The notes under the pieces were generated by a model. It was given only the letters and a program-made list of their open reading frames with translations. It searched no databases and was not told the DNA's origin. Positions 1 through 6,537 of a DNA stretch of 7,388 bases are shown here, in pieces. Positions within the stretch are counted from its first letter, which is position 1; every line of letters begins with the position of its first letter. The DNA is from Methylibium sp031393925 (GTDB lineage Bacteria > Pseudomonadota > Gammaproteobacteria > Burkholderiales > Burkholderiaceae_C), in the NCBI RefSeq assembly GCF_031393925.1, contig NZ_JANMWL010000114.1, positions 1 through 7,388 on the forward strand, in the 5' to 3' direction. Both the position numbers and the translations under genes were made by a program.

Positions 1-185
1 GCGCTGCCGACGAGCGGCTGGTGCTGATCACGCTCACGCGCCAGGGCGCCGACTTGCGCGAGCGTGCCGAAGCCGTCCACGAACAGGTGGCCTGCGCCAC
101 CGCGTGCTCGCCCAAGGAGCGCCAGGCGCTCGTTCGCGAACTCAAGTCGCTGCGCGCGTCGCTGTTGGCACACGGTGCCAGCTGA
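1..185 (+). CDS. MarR-family transcriptional regulator, OhrR-like, C-terminal end only
   Basis: The reading frame is open from the window edge (first full codon at 3) to TGA at 183-185. About 60 residues are present; the N-terminus and most of the winged helix lie outside. The piece starts with DERLVLITLTRQG, the end of a MarR wing (pattern DER-V-I-LT--G), followed by the two amphipathic dimerisation helices typical of MarR proteins. The stretch EQVACATACS carries two cysteines four residues apart (codons 93-95 and 105-107). From memory this matches the C127/C131 region of the two-cysteine organic-hydroperoxide sensor OhrR of Xanthomonas. The resolving cysteines would therefore be present, but the N-terminal peroxidatic cysteine cannot be checked. 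The likely role is a cytoplasmic, redox-responsive repressor. The target is unknown: no ohr/osmC gene is visible, and the next gene in the same direction encodes a dienelactone-hydrolase-type protein. Membership of MarR is fairly sure; the OhrR subtype is an inference. Confidence 0.75.
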   Translation, partial: AADERLVLITLTRQGADLRERAEAVHEQVACATACSPKERQALVRELKSLRASLLAHGAS

Positions 186-197
186 TTTCAACTTTTT
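164..197 (+). terminator. Possible rho-independent terminator overlapping the regulator's stop codon
   Basis: Positions 164-171 pair with 175-182 (TGGCAC / GTGCCA core plus a G-C and a wobble pair) around the 3-base loop ACG. The hairpin ends just before the TGA at 183-185. T-rich sequence follows: TGATTT, then five T at 193-197. The T run is interrupted and begins about 10 bases after the stem, so termination may be partial. It would separate the regulator from the hydrolase gene, or attenuate read-through. Confidence 0.45.
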
Positions 198-219
198 CCC
201 CCTCTGTCCGACCCCTCCT

Positions 220-223
220 GGAG
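220..223 (+). promoter_or_regulatory. Ribosome binding site GGAG for the hydrolase gene
   Basis: GGAG stands five bases before the ATG at 229. This fixes the start inside a frame that stays open further upstream, to an ATG at 64 that overlaps the preceding gene and has no such site. Confidence 0.65.
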
Positions 224-228
224 ACCTG

Positions 229-1122
229 ATGAAACTGATGCAATACGGCCTGAAGCCCATCGACTTTGCCAACCCGAAAAGCGCGCCCGAGCCGCAAGGC
301 CTGTCGCGCCGCGGCTTCGTGGTGACCTCGCTGGCCAGTGGCTTCGCGGTGGCCTCCAACCCGGTGCTGGCGCAGGCGATCACCACCGACACCCAGGGCC
401 TCACCGCCGGCGAGATCAGCATCGTGGTGGCCGACGGCAAGATTCCCGGCTATCGCGCCATGCCCGCCAAGCGTGGCCAGTACCCCGTCGTGCTCGTGGT
501 GCAAGAAATCTTCGGCGTCCACGAGCACATCAAGGACATGTGCCGGCGTTTCGCCAAGCTGGGCTACTACGCCATTGCGCCCGAGCTGTTCGCGCGCCAG
601 GGCGATGTGGCGAAGATGACCGACATCGGCGCCATCCTCTCGCAGGTGGTGTCCAAGGTGCCGGACGCGCAAGTGAGCTCCGACCTCGACGCCACCGTTG
701 CCTTCGCCAAGGCCAGCGGCAGCGCCAACACCCGCAAGCTGGGTGTCGTCGGCTATTGCTGGGGCGGCCGAGCGGCGTGGATCTACGCGCGCCACAACCC
801 GAAGGTCAAAGCGGCGGTGGCGTACTACGGTCTGCTCGACGGCATGAAGTCCGACATCAAGCCGCAAGACCCGGTGGACTTCGCCTCCGAGATCAAGGTG
901 CCGGTGCTGGGCCTGTATGCCGGCATCGACGACTTCGTGAAGCCGGCCGTCATCGAGCAGATGCGAAACGGCATCGCCAAATCGGGCAGCGGCTCGGAGA
1001 TCGTGGTGTTCCCGGGCGTCAATCACGGCTTCAACGCCGACTACCGCCCCACCTACGACAAGACCGCAGCGACCTACGCCGCCAAGCTCACGCGCGATTG
1101 GCTGAAGGACCACGGCGTCTGA
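229..1122 (+). CDS. Dienelactone hydrolase family protein with Tat signal peptide
   Basis: A 297-residue alpha/beta hydrolase of the dienelactone hydrolase (carboxymethylenebutenolidase, COG0412) family. The N-terminus has a long polar n-region, then SRRGFV at residues 26-31, a twin-arginine motif. A weakly hydrophobic stretch follows, ending in LAQA at 47-50, a plausible signal-peptidase site. The enzyme is thus probably exported folded to the periplasm. The mature part keeps the family's catalytic machinery: QEIFG with E93, the nucleophile C177 in GYCWGG, D234 in the IDDFV segment and H266 in GVNHGF. The triad is Cys-Asp-His and appears intact. Characterised members open the lactone ring of dienelactone in chloroaromatic breakdown, but most chromosomal homologues outside such clusters have unknown substrates, and no aromatic-degradation gene is nearby. 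The start at 229 is chosen for its GGAG site and because it gives a proper signal peptide. The gene is 43 bp after the regulator and converges on queF. Family is certain; substrate is unknown. Confidence 0.92.
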   Translation: MKLMQYGLKPIDFANPKSAPEPQGLSRRGFVVTSLASGFAVASNPVLAQAITTDTQGLTAGEISIVVADGKIPGYRAMPAKRGQYPVVLVVQEIFGVHEHIKDMCRRFAKLGYYAIAPELFARQGDVAKMTDIGAILSQVVSKVPDAQVSSDLDATVAFAKASGSANTRKLGVVGYCWGGRAAWIYARHNPKVKAAVAYYGLLDGMKSDIKPQDPVDFASEIKVPVLGLYAGIDDFVKPAVIEQMRNGIAKSGSGSEIVVFPGVNHGFNADYRPTYDKTAATYAAKLTRDWLKDHGV

Positions 1123-1130
1123 TGACAATA

Positions 1131-1167
1131 GGCTGCCGCCGGCCTGCCAGGCAGCGCTGCGGCAGCC
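1131..1167. terminator. Inverted repeat between convergent genes, possible bidirectional terminator
   Basis: GGCTGCCGC at 1131-1139 is perfectly repeated in inverse at 1159-1167 (9 bp), with a 19-base spacer that contains a second small inverted repeat and the palindrome GCAGCGCTGC (1151-1160). It sits in the 70-bp gap between two stop codons facing each other (1122 and 1193), where a shared terminator is expected. No clear T run follows on the plus side. On the minus side only TATTGTC follows. Confidence 0.45.
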
Positions 1168-1192
1168 AGGTCATGGGCTGGCGCTTGCCTGC

Positions 1193-1669
1193 TCAGCGCG
1201 GCAGACCGCCCTCGTGCGCATGCCTGGGCAGCACGACGATCGGCTGCGGCTTCCAGCCCTTGCTGCGGTGTTCGGCGACCACCGTGGTGTAGATGCCGCC
1301 GCGCACGTACCACTTGGCGGTGATGCGAGCGAAGCGCGGCTGGGTCACCTCGACGATGCGGGTGAGGATGTCGTTGCTGACCTTCTCGTGGAACGCGCCC
1401 TCGTCGCGAAAGCTCCACATGTACATCTTCAGGCTCTTGAGCTCGATGCAGAGCTGGTCGGCCACCAAGTCGATGGTGATGTGCGCAAAGTCGGGCTGGC
1501 CGGTCAGCGGGCACAGACAGGTGAACTCGGGAATCTGGAACTCGATCGCGTAGTCGCGCTCGGGCGCCGGGTTGGGGAACACATGCAATGTCTTCGACGG
1601 CGCGGTCGGCGGGTTGGCGGGCAGCGGTCGCTGCTCGGCGGCGGGGGGCTTGCGAGGAGTCTTTGCCAT
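1193..1669 (-). CDS. queF: NADPH-dependent 7-cyano-7-deazaguanine (preQ0) reductase QueF
   Basis: A 158-residue cytoplasmic enzyme that reduces the nitrile of preQ0 to the amine of preQ1 with two NADPH, the step before insertion of the queuosine precursor into tRNA. It is of the short, single-domain type (unlike the duplicated E. coli form). FTCLCPLTGQPDFA at 49-62 contains the nucleophile C53, which forms the thioimide with the substrate, and the acid D60, seven residues apart as in the Bacillus enzyme. ELKSLKMY (76-83) is the QueF signature, followed by FRDEG and H94-E95. The N-terminal 25 residues are basic and Pro/Ala-rich and look disordered; the last 25 residues are a tail after the fold. 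The start at 1669 (MAKTPRK) is preferred. In-frame ATGs at 1732 and 1741 would add an unrelated 21-24 residue leader and overlap the opposite promoter. No good Shine-Dalgarno sequence is visible at any of the three. No other queuosine gene is in the window. The gene is divergent from smc. Confidence 0.93.
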   Translation of the reverse strand: MAKTPRKPPAAEQRPLPANPPTAPSKTLHVFPNPAPERDYAIEFQIPEFTCLCPLTGQPDFAHITIDLVADQLCIELKSLKMYMWSFRDEGAFHEKVSNDILTRIVEVTQPRFARITAKWYVRGGIYTTVVAEHRSKGWKPQPIVVLPRHAHEGGLPR

Positions 1670-1724
1670 GGGTGCGGTGGACGTTTGCTTGCAGTCGGTC
1701 GCTGCGGTTCGGGGCGAGGTCGAT

Positions 1725-1732
1725 GCTATCAT
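1725..1732 (+). promoter_or_regulatory. Extended -10 promoter candidate for smc
   Basis: TGCTATCAT spans 1724/1725-1732. The hexamer TATCAT (1727-1732) matches the sigma-70 -10 consensus at five of six bases and is preceded by TG one base upstream, an extended -10. No convincing -35 is seen 16-18 bases upstream, which extended -10 promoters tolerate. Transcription would start near 1739, giving an 85-base leader for smc. The same bases read backwards as ATGATA, one of the alternative queF start codons. Confidence 0.5.
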
Positions 1733-1744
1733 CCAGGCCATTCA

Positions 1745-1768
1745 AAGACCGGCCTCAGCGCCGGTTTT
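1745..1768 (+). promoter_or_regulatory. Terminator-like hairpin in the predicted smc leader
   Basis: Positions 1745-1753 (AAGACCGGC) pair with 1760-1768 (GCCGGTTTT) with one G-T wobble and the loop CTCAGC, and the stem's descending arm ends in four T. In form it is a short rho-independent terminator. No plus-strand gene lies upstream to be terminated, and it begins about six bases after the predicted smc transcription start. It may be a 5' stabilising hairpin or an attenuator. Its A-rich and T-rich flanks would also let it act on minus-strand transcription. Confidence 0.5.
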
Positions 1769-1823
1769 CCATTACAAATCAACGAGTTAGCGGTGCGAGC
1801 TGGCGCCGCGACAACCGCCCACG

Positions 1824-4800
1824 ATGCGCCTGAACTCGATCAAGCTTTCCGGCTTTAAATCGTTCGCCGAGCCGACCAACTTCTTGCTGCCGGGCCAGCT
1901 CGTCGGCGTGGTCGGGCCCAACGGCTGTGGCAAGTCCAACATCATGGACGCGGTGCGCTGGGTGCTCGGCGAGAGCAAGGCCAGCGAGCTGCGCGGCGAG
2001 TCGATGCAGGACGTGATCTTCAACGGCTCGGGCAACCGCAAGCCGGCCAGCCGCGCCAGCGTGGAGCTGGTGTTCGACAACGCCGATGCGCGTGCCGGCG
2101 GCTCCTGGAACCGGTTCGCCGAGATCGCCGTCAAGCGTGTGCTCACGCGCGATGGCACCTCCAGCTACTACATCAACAACCAGCCGGTGCGCCGTCGCGA
2201 CGTGCAGGACGTGTTCCTCGGCACCGGCCTCGGCCCACGCGCCTACGCCATCATCGGCCAGGGCACCATCTCGCGCATCATCGAGTCCAAACCCGAGGAG
2301 CTGCGCCTGTTTCTCGAAGAGGCGGCCGGTGTCTCCAAGTACAAGGAGCGCCGCCGCGAGACCGAGAGCCGCCTCGAGGACACGCGCGAGAACCTGCAAC
2401 GGGTCGACGACATCCTGCGTGAACTCAACGCCAATCTCGACAAGCTCGAGAAACAGGCCGCGGTGGCCGGCAAGTACCGGGCGTTGCAGGACAGCGGCAC
2501 GCTCAAGTTGCACCAGCTCTGGTTCTTGAGGCACCGCGACGCCGCGGCAGAAGAAGAGCGCATCAAGAAGTCCATGCTCGACGCCACCAACGCGCTCGAG
2601 TCGCGCCTGGCCGAGCTGCGCCATGTGGAGGCCGAGCTCGAAACGGTGCGCCAGGCGCACTACGCGGCCGGCGACGCGCTGCACGCCGCGCAGGGCTCGC
2701 TCGCCGAGGCGGCGCTGGAGGTGAGCCGGCTCGAGGAGCGCATTCGCTACGTGGTCGAAGGCCGCCAACGGGTCGAGCAGCGCCTGGCTGAGTTGACGAC
2801 GCAAAACGCCACCTGGGACGAACGTCGCCAGCAATCGGCCGCCGGCCTGGATGATGCCGGCGCGCAGATCGGCCGGGCCGACGAGCAGGCCGAGCTGCTG
2901 GCCGCGCAGGCCGAGGAGCAGGGCGGCGCCGTGCCGGGTCTGGACGACGCCGTTCGCAGCGCGCAGGCGAGCAGCCAGGCGCAACGCGCCAAGGCGCTGC
3001 AGGTGCAGCAGCAGATCCAGTTGCTGGCGGCAGAGTCGCGCAGCGTGGAAGAACAGAGCCGCGCGCTCACGCAGCGCCGCGAACGGCTCGCCAGCGAACA
3101 AGACAAGCTCGCCGCGCCGGATGAGGCGCTGTTGGGTGCCCTGCGCGTTCAATTCACCAGCGCCCAGGCGTCGCAGGCCGTCGCCGACGCGCGCGCCGAG
3201 GAGCTGACGACCTTGGTACCGACGCTCGACGCCGAACGCAGCGCCCAGCAGCAACGCGTCAATGCCCAAGCCGGCACGCTGGCCGACCTGAGCGCCCGCC
3301 TGGACGCCTTGCGCGCGCTGCAAGAAAAGGTGCAGACCGAAGGCAAGCTCAAACCGTGGCTTGCCAAGCACGGGCTGGACGCGCTGCCCGGCCTGTGGAC
3401 CCGGCTGCACATTGAAGCCGGCTGGGAGACGGCGCTGGAAGCGGCGCTGCGCGAGCGCATCGGCGCACTCGCGGTCGGCCGCATGGAGACGGTGCGCGCC
3501 TTCGAGGGCGACCCGCCGCCGGCCAAGCTGGCCTTCTACACGCCGCCCGCCGCGTCCATTGCCAACACGCACACCACGCTCCCGCGCCTGTCGGATTTGC
3601 TGCGCCTGGCCGATGCCGGCCTCAAGGCGCTGCTCAACGACTGGCTCGAGGGCGTCTACACGGCGGCCTCGCTGGACGAAGCGCTGGCCGCGCGCCCGCA
3701 GCTCACCCACGGCGAAGTGGTCATGACCCGCGCCGGCCATGCGGTCAGCCAGTTCGCGGTGAGCTTTCATGCGCCCGACTCCGAACAGGCCGGCATGCTC
3801 GCGCGCATGCAGGAGATCGAGAACCTGCAGAGGCAGACGCAGGCGCAGGGCATCACTCTCGACGCGGCGCGAAGCGCGCTGGTACGTGCCGAGGCCGCCT
3901 ACACCGAGGCCTCGTCGCGTCTGGTGGGTGCGCGCCGCGAGGCGGGCGAAGGCCAAGTGCGCAAGCACCAGCTGCAAGTCGAGGTGCTGCGCCTGACGCA
4001 GCAAAGCGAGCAGACCAGCGCCCGCCGCGGCCAGATCGAAGGCGAGCTGGGCGAGATCGACGCCGGGCAAGACGAACTGCAGGAGCGCCGCGCCACCGGC
4101 GAAGCGCGCTTCGAGGAACTCGACATGCTGCTGGCCGGCGAACAGGAGCGCCATGCCGAGCTTGATGAAGCGGTGATCGCCGCCGAACGCCGGCTCGCAG
4201 GCGCGCGCGAGCAGCTGCGCTCGCTGGAGCGAGCGGCGCAGGAGGCGCAGTTCAGCTCGCGCGCACTGGCCGCACGTCGCGGCGAACTGCAGCGCGCCAT
4301 CGAGACGGCGGCGCAGCAGATCGACGCCAACACGCAGGCCGCGATGCAACTGCAAGAAGAACTCGGTCGCCTGACCGATGCCGCCGCGCAGGCCGGTTTG
4401 CAGACCGCGCTGGCGCTGCGGCTCGAGCGCGAAGGCGCGCTCGGTGCCGAGCGCAGCCAGTACGACGATCTCTCTGCGCGGCTGCGCCAAGCCGACGAAC
4501 AACGCCTCGGATTCGAGCGCAGCCTCGAGCCGCTGCGCGAAAAGCTCGGCAAGCTGCAGCTCGAGGAGCAGGCCGCGCAGCTCGGCGGCGCGCAATACCT
4601 CGAGCAACTCGGCGCGGCGCAGGTGGACCTGGCCGAGGTCGGCAAGGGCATCGAGGCGGGCGGCGTCCGGCTGCAAGGCCTGCAGGGCGAGATCGATCGC
4701 ATCAACCGCGAAGTGGCAGCGCTCGGCGCGGTCAATCTCGCAGCGCTCGAGGAGCTCACCTCCGCGCGCGAGCGCAAGGGCTTCCTCGACGCGCAGTCGG

Positions 4801-5339
4801 CCGACCTGGTGGAGGCCATGACCACCCTCGAAGCCGCGATCCACAAGATCGACCTCGAAACGCGCGACCTGCTCAAAGGCACGTTCGATACCGTCAATGA
4901 ACATTTCGGGCGCATGTTCCCCGAGCTGTTCGCGGGCGGGCAGGCGCGGCTGGTGATGCCCGGCGACGAGATCCTCGACGCGGGCGTGCAGGTCATGGCG
5001 CAGCCGCCGGGCAAGAAAAACGCCACCATCCACCTGCTCTCCGGCGGCGAGAAGGCGCTCACCGCGATCGCGCTGGTGTTCGCCATCTTCCAGTTGAACC
5101 CGGCGCCGTTTTGCCTGCTCGACGAGGTCGACGCGCCGCTGGACGACGCCAACACCGAGCGCTACAGCAAGCTCGTCAAGAGCATGGCGAGCAACACCCA
5201 GTTCCTGTTCATCTCGCACAACAAGATCGCCATGGAAATGGCCGAGCAACTGATCGGCGTGACCATGCAGGAGCAGGGCGTCTCGCGCATCGTCGCGGTG
5301 GACATGCAGGCGGCGGTCTCGATGGCCGAGGCGGCGTGA
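1824..5339 (+). CDS. smc: Chromosome partition/condensation protein SMC
   Basis: A 1171-residue SMC ATPase, full length for the family. As a dimer, with kleisin ScpA and ScpB (neither in this window), it organises and helps separate newly replicated chromosomes by ATP-driven loop extrusion. The N-terminal head begins MRLNSIKLSGFKSF, which fixes the start although no Shine-Dalgarno sequence is visible. Walker A is GPNGCGKS (31-38); the Q-loop is at Q146 in AIIGQGTISR. A first coiled coil runs about 165-505, rich in Glu, Arg, Gln and Ala. The hinge lies at about 510-650, and a returning coiled coil runs 655-1000 with the conserved LGAVNLAALEE near 967-977. The C-terminal head has the signature LSGGEK (1072-1077), Walker B CLLDEVDAPLDD (1097-1108) with catalytic E1101, and the switch H1132 in FISHNK. 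Both heads are complete and the arms are equal in length, so the gene is intact. It is divergent from queF and first of the smc-zipA-ligA group. Confidence 0.97.
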   Translation: MRLNSIKLSGFKSFAEPTNFLLPGQLVGVVGPNGCGKSNIMDAVRWVLGESKASELRGESMQDVIFNGSGNRKPASRASVELVFDNADARAGGSWNRFAEIAVKRVLTRDGTSSYYINNQPVRRRDVQDVFLGTGLGPRAYAIIGQGTISRIIESKPEELRLFLEEAAGVSKYKERRRETESRLEDTRENLQRVDDILRELNANLDKLEKQAAVAGKYRALQDSGTLKLHQLWFLRHRDAAAEEERIKKSMLDATNALESRLAELRHVEAELETVRQAHYAAGDALHAAQGSLAEAALEVSRLEERIRYVVEGRQRVEQRLAELTTQNATWDERRQQSAAGLDDAGAQIGRADEQAELLAAQAEEQGGAVPGLDDAVRSAQASSQAQRAKALQVQQQIQLLAAESRSVEEQSRALTQRRERLASEQDKLAAPDEALLGALRVQFTSAQASQAVADARAEELTTLVPTLDAERSAQQQRVNAQAGTLADLSARLDALRALQEKVQTEGKLKPWLAKHGLDALPGLWTRLHIEAGWETALEAALRERIGALAVGRMETVRAFEGDPPPAKLAFYTPPAASIANTHTTLPRLSDLLRLADAGLKALLNDWLEGVYTAASLDEALAARPQLTHGEVVMTRAGHAVSQFAVSFHAPDSEQAGMLARMQEIENLQRQTQAQGITLDAARSALVRAEAAYTEASSRLVGARREAGEGQVRKHQLQVEVLRLTQQSEQTSARRGQIEGELGEIDAGQDELQERRATGEARFEELDMLLAGEQERHAELDEAVIAAERRLAGAREQLRSLERAAQEAQFSSRALAARRGELQRAIETAAQQIDANTQAAMQLQEELGRLTDAAAQAGLQTALALRLEREGALGAERSQYDDLSARLRQADEQRLGFERSLEPLREKLGKLQLEEQAAQLGGAQYLEQLGAAQVDLAEVGKGIEAGGVRLQGLQGEIDRINREVAALGAVNLAALEELTSARERKGFLDAQSADLVEAMTTLEAAIHKIDLETRDLLKGTFDTVNEHFGRMFPELFAGGQARLVMPGDEILDAGVQVMAQPPGKKNATIHLLSGGEKALTAIALVFAIFQLNPAPFCLLDEVDAPLDDANTERYSKLVKSMASNTQFLFISHNKIAMEMAEQLIGVTMQEQGVSRIVAVDMQAAVSMAEAA

Positions 5340-5367
5340 GCCGCGCGCGAGGCGCACGGCGCGCCGA

Positions 5368-5384
5368 CGCGGCGTGGCGCCGCG
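5368..5384 (+). other. Perfect 7-bp hairpin between smc and zipA
   Basis: CGCGGCG and CGCCGCG are perfect inverse copies around the loop TGG. There is no T run, so it is not a standard terminator. It lies 29 bases after the smc stop in a 94-bp gap and could slow RNA decay or mark a processing point. Such hairpins also arise by chance in DNA this GC-rich. Confidence 0.3.
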
Positions 5385-5422
5385 GGTTCGTGTCGGCGGT
5401 CGGGTCGCCAAGCCGCTGGGTC

Positions 5423-5428
5423 GGGGGG
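5423..5428 (+). promoter_or_regulatory. G-rich ribosome binding site of zipA
   Basis: Six G in a row, five bases before the ATG at 5434, can pair with the anti-Shine-Dalgarno CCUCC. It favours this start over the in-frame ATG at 5374, which falls inside the hairpin and would put 20 extra residues before the membrane anchor. Confidence 0.55.
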
Positions 5429-5433
5429 ACAAG

Positions 5434-6489
5434 ATGACCACGTTTCAGATCGCGCTCGCCCTGGTCGGCGTGCTGGTGCTGGCCGGCGTGGTGGTACACG
5501 GCGCGTGGCAGGCGCGGCGCAGCGAGATCAAGCGCGTGGCCGACGAGCCCGCGGTGCTGCCCGCAGCGCAGGAGCCGAGCTTCGATGCGCCGGCCGCGTC
5601 AGAGCGCGCGGACGGGGCGGCCAGCGCGCCGCGCATCGAGCCCACCCTGATGCCGCAGCGCCGCGCCAGCGCACGGGTCGATGCGCTGATCGACGCGATC
5701 GCCACGCTAACGCTCGACAGCCCCGCCAGCGGCGACACCGCCATCGCCCACCTGCCGCCGTCACGGCGCGCGGGCAGCAAGCCTTTCCTCATCGAAGGCC
5801 TGAACGCCGAGACCGGCGAGTGGGAAGCGCCCGTCGCCGGGCAGCGTTACGGCGAGTTCCAGGCCGGTTTGCTGCTGGCCAACCGCGGTGGCGCGCTCAA
5901 CGAGATCGAGTACTCGGAATTCGTGCAGAAGGTGCAGACCTTTGCCGACGCGCTCGGTGCGCTGCCCGATTTTCCCGACATGCTCGACGTGGTCGGCCGC
6001 GCCCGCGAACTCGATGCCTTTGCCGGCCAGCACGACGCGCAACTGGCACTGCGCCTGGTGTCGCGCGGCGCGGCCTGGTCGCCCGGCTATGTGCAACAGC
6101 ACGCGGCGCGCCACGGCTTCGTGGCCGGTGGGCTGGCGGGGCGGCTCGCCTTGCCGGGCCGCGAGGAGGGCGCACCCCCCGTGCTCAGCTTGCAGTTCGA
6201 CGCCCAGGCCGCACTCGCCGACGACCCCAACCAGTCCGCGCTGCGCGAAATCACCCTGGCCTTCGACGTGCCCCAGAGTGCTGCGGCCGAGACGCCGTTT
6301 GCCACGTGGTGCTCGCGCGGCCAGGCGCTGGCGCAGGCGCTCGACGCCGCGCTCTACGACGACAGCGGCCAGCCCTTCCAGGCCAGCGCGTTCGCCGCCA
6401 TCGAGCAGGAGCTGGAGCGCCTGTACACGGCGCTCGCCGAGCGTGATCTCGCGGCCGGATCGGGCGCGGCACGGCGTCTCTTCAGCTGA
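5434..6489 (+). CDS. zipA: ZipA-type cell division protein (FtsZ-binding)
   Basis: A 351-residue protein built like ZipA, which anchors the FtsZ ring to the inner membrane at division. Residues 4-24 are one hydrophobic helix at the extreme N-terminus (ALALVGVLVLAGVVVHG), followed by positive residues (QARRSEIKR), so the body faces the cytoplasm. Residues 28-110 are an Ala/Pro/Glu/Arg-rich, low-complexity linker. A further conserved-looking stretch at 116-195 contains GLNAETGEWE and LNEIEYSEFVQ. The ZipA C-terminal fold (PF04354 type) is placed at about 200-345: it starts HDAQLALRLV, has the strand SLQFDAQ and ends with the helix IEQELERLYTALAERDL and the basic tail ARRLFS. The sequence is diverged from E. 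coli ZipA. Assignment rests on the architecture, the C-terminal pattern and the position between smc and ligA, where Pseudomonas also has zipA. It follows smc by 94 bp, has a clear ribosome binding site and is probably in the same transcript. Confidence 0.82.
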   Translation: MTTFQIALALVGVLVLAGVVVHGAWQARRSEIKRVADEPAVLPAAQEPSFDAPAASERADGAASAPRIEPTLMPQRRASARVDALIDAIATLTLDSPASGDTAIAHLPPSRRAGSKPFLIEGLNAETGEWEAPVAGQRYGEFQAGLLLANRGGALNEIEYSEFVQKVQTFADALGALPDFPDMLDVVGRARELDAFAGQHDAQLALRLVSRGAAWSPGYVQQHAARHGFVAGGLAGRLALPGREEGAPPVLSLQFDAQAALADDPNQSALREITLAFDVPQSAAAETPFATWCSRGQALAQALDAALYDDSGQPFQASAFAAIEQELERLYTALAERDLAAGSGAARRLFS

Positions 6490-6499
6490 CGACGCGGCT

Positions 6500-6528
6500 T
6501 CGACTGTGGCGCCGCGAGCGCCCATAAA
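6500..6528 (+). promoter_or_regulatory. Weak sigma-70-like promoter candidate for ligA
   Basis: TCGACT (6500-6505, four of six matches to the -35 box) and CATAAA (6523-6528, four of six to the -10 box) are exactly 17 bases apart. The start of transcription would fall at about 6535, two or three bases before the ligA ATG, giving a nearly leaderless mRNA. This fits the lack of a Shine-Dalgarno sequence there. Both boxes are weak and such matches occur by chance. Confidence 0.25.
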
Positions 6529-6537
6529 CTCGCTTTC

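Noticed and set aside
64..228. Upstream start for the hydrolase, giving 352 residues
   Set aside because: It overlaps the regulator gene by 122 bases, adds an Arg/Ser-rich stretch before the Tat signal, and lacks the GGAG site present at 229.
142..1128. A 328-codon minus-strand frame opposite the hydrolase gene
   Set aside because: The plus strand encodes a hydrolase with intact catalytic residues. The antisense translation is His/Gly/Val-rich with no motif.
1670..1823. preQ1 riboswitch upstream of queF
   Set aside because: I looked on the minus strand for the small preQ1 pseudoknot (hairpin followed by an A-rich tail) and saw nothing like it.
1214..1858. A plus-strand frame of 214 codons opposite queF running into smc
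   Set aside because: It is antisense to a clearly recognised queF and would overlap the smc start out of frame.
5374..5433. Upstream in-frame ATG for zipA
   Set aside because: It lies inside a stable hairpin, has no ribosome binding site and would put 20 extra residues before the membrane anchor.
1779..5441. A 1220-codon open frame on the minus strand covering all of smc
   Set aside because: It mirrors the smc frame in GC-rich, Ala/Glu/Arg/Gln-rich coiled-coil coding DNA where stops are rare on the opposite strand. Its translation is Leu/Arg/Ala/His-rich with no recognisable domain, while smc is unambiguous.
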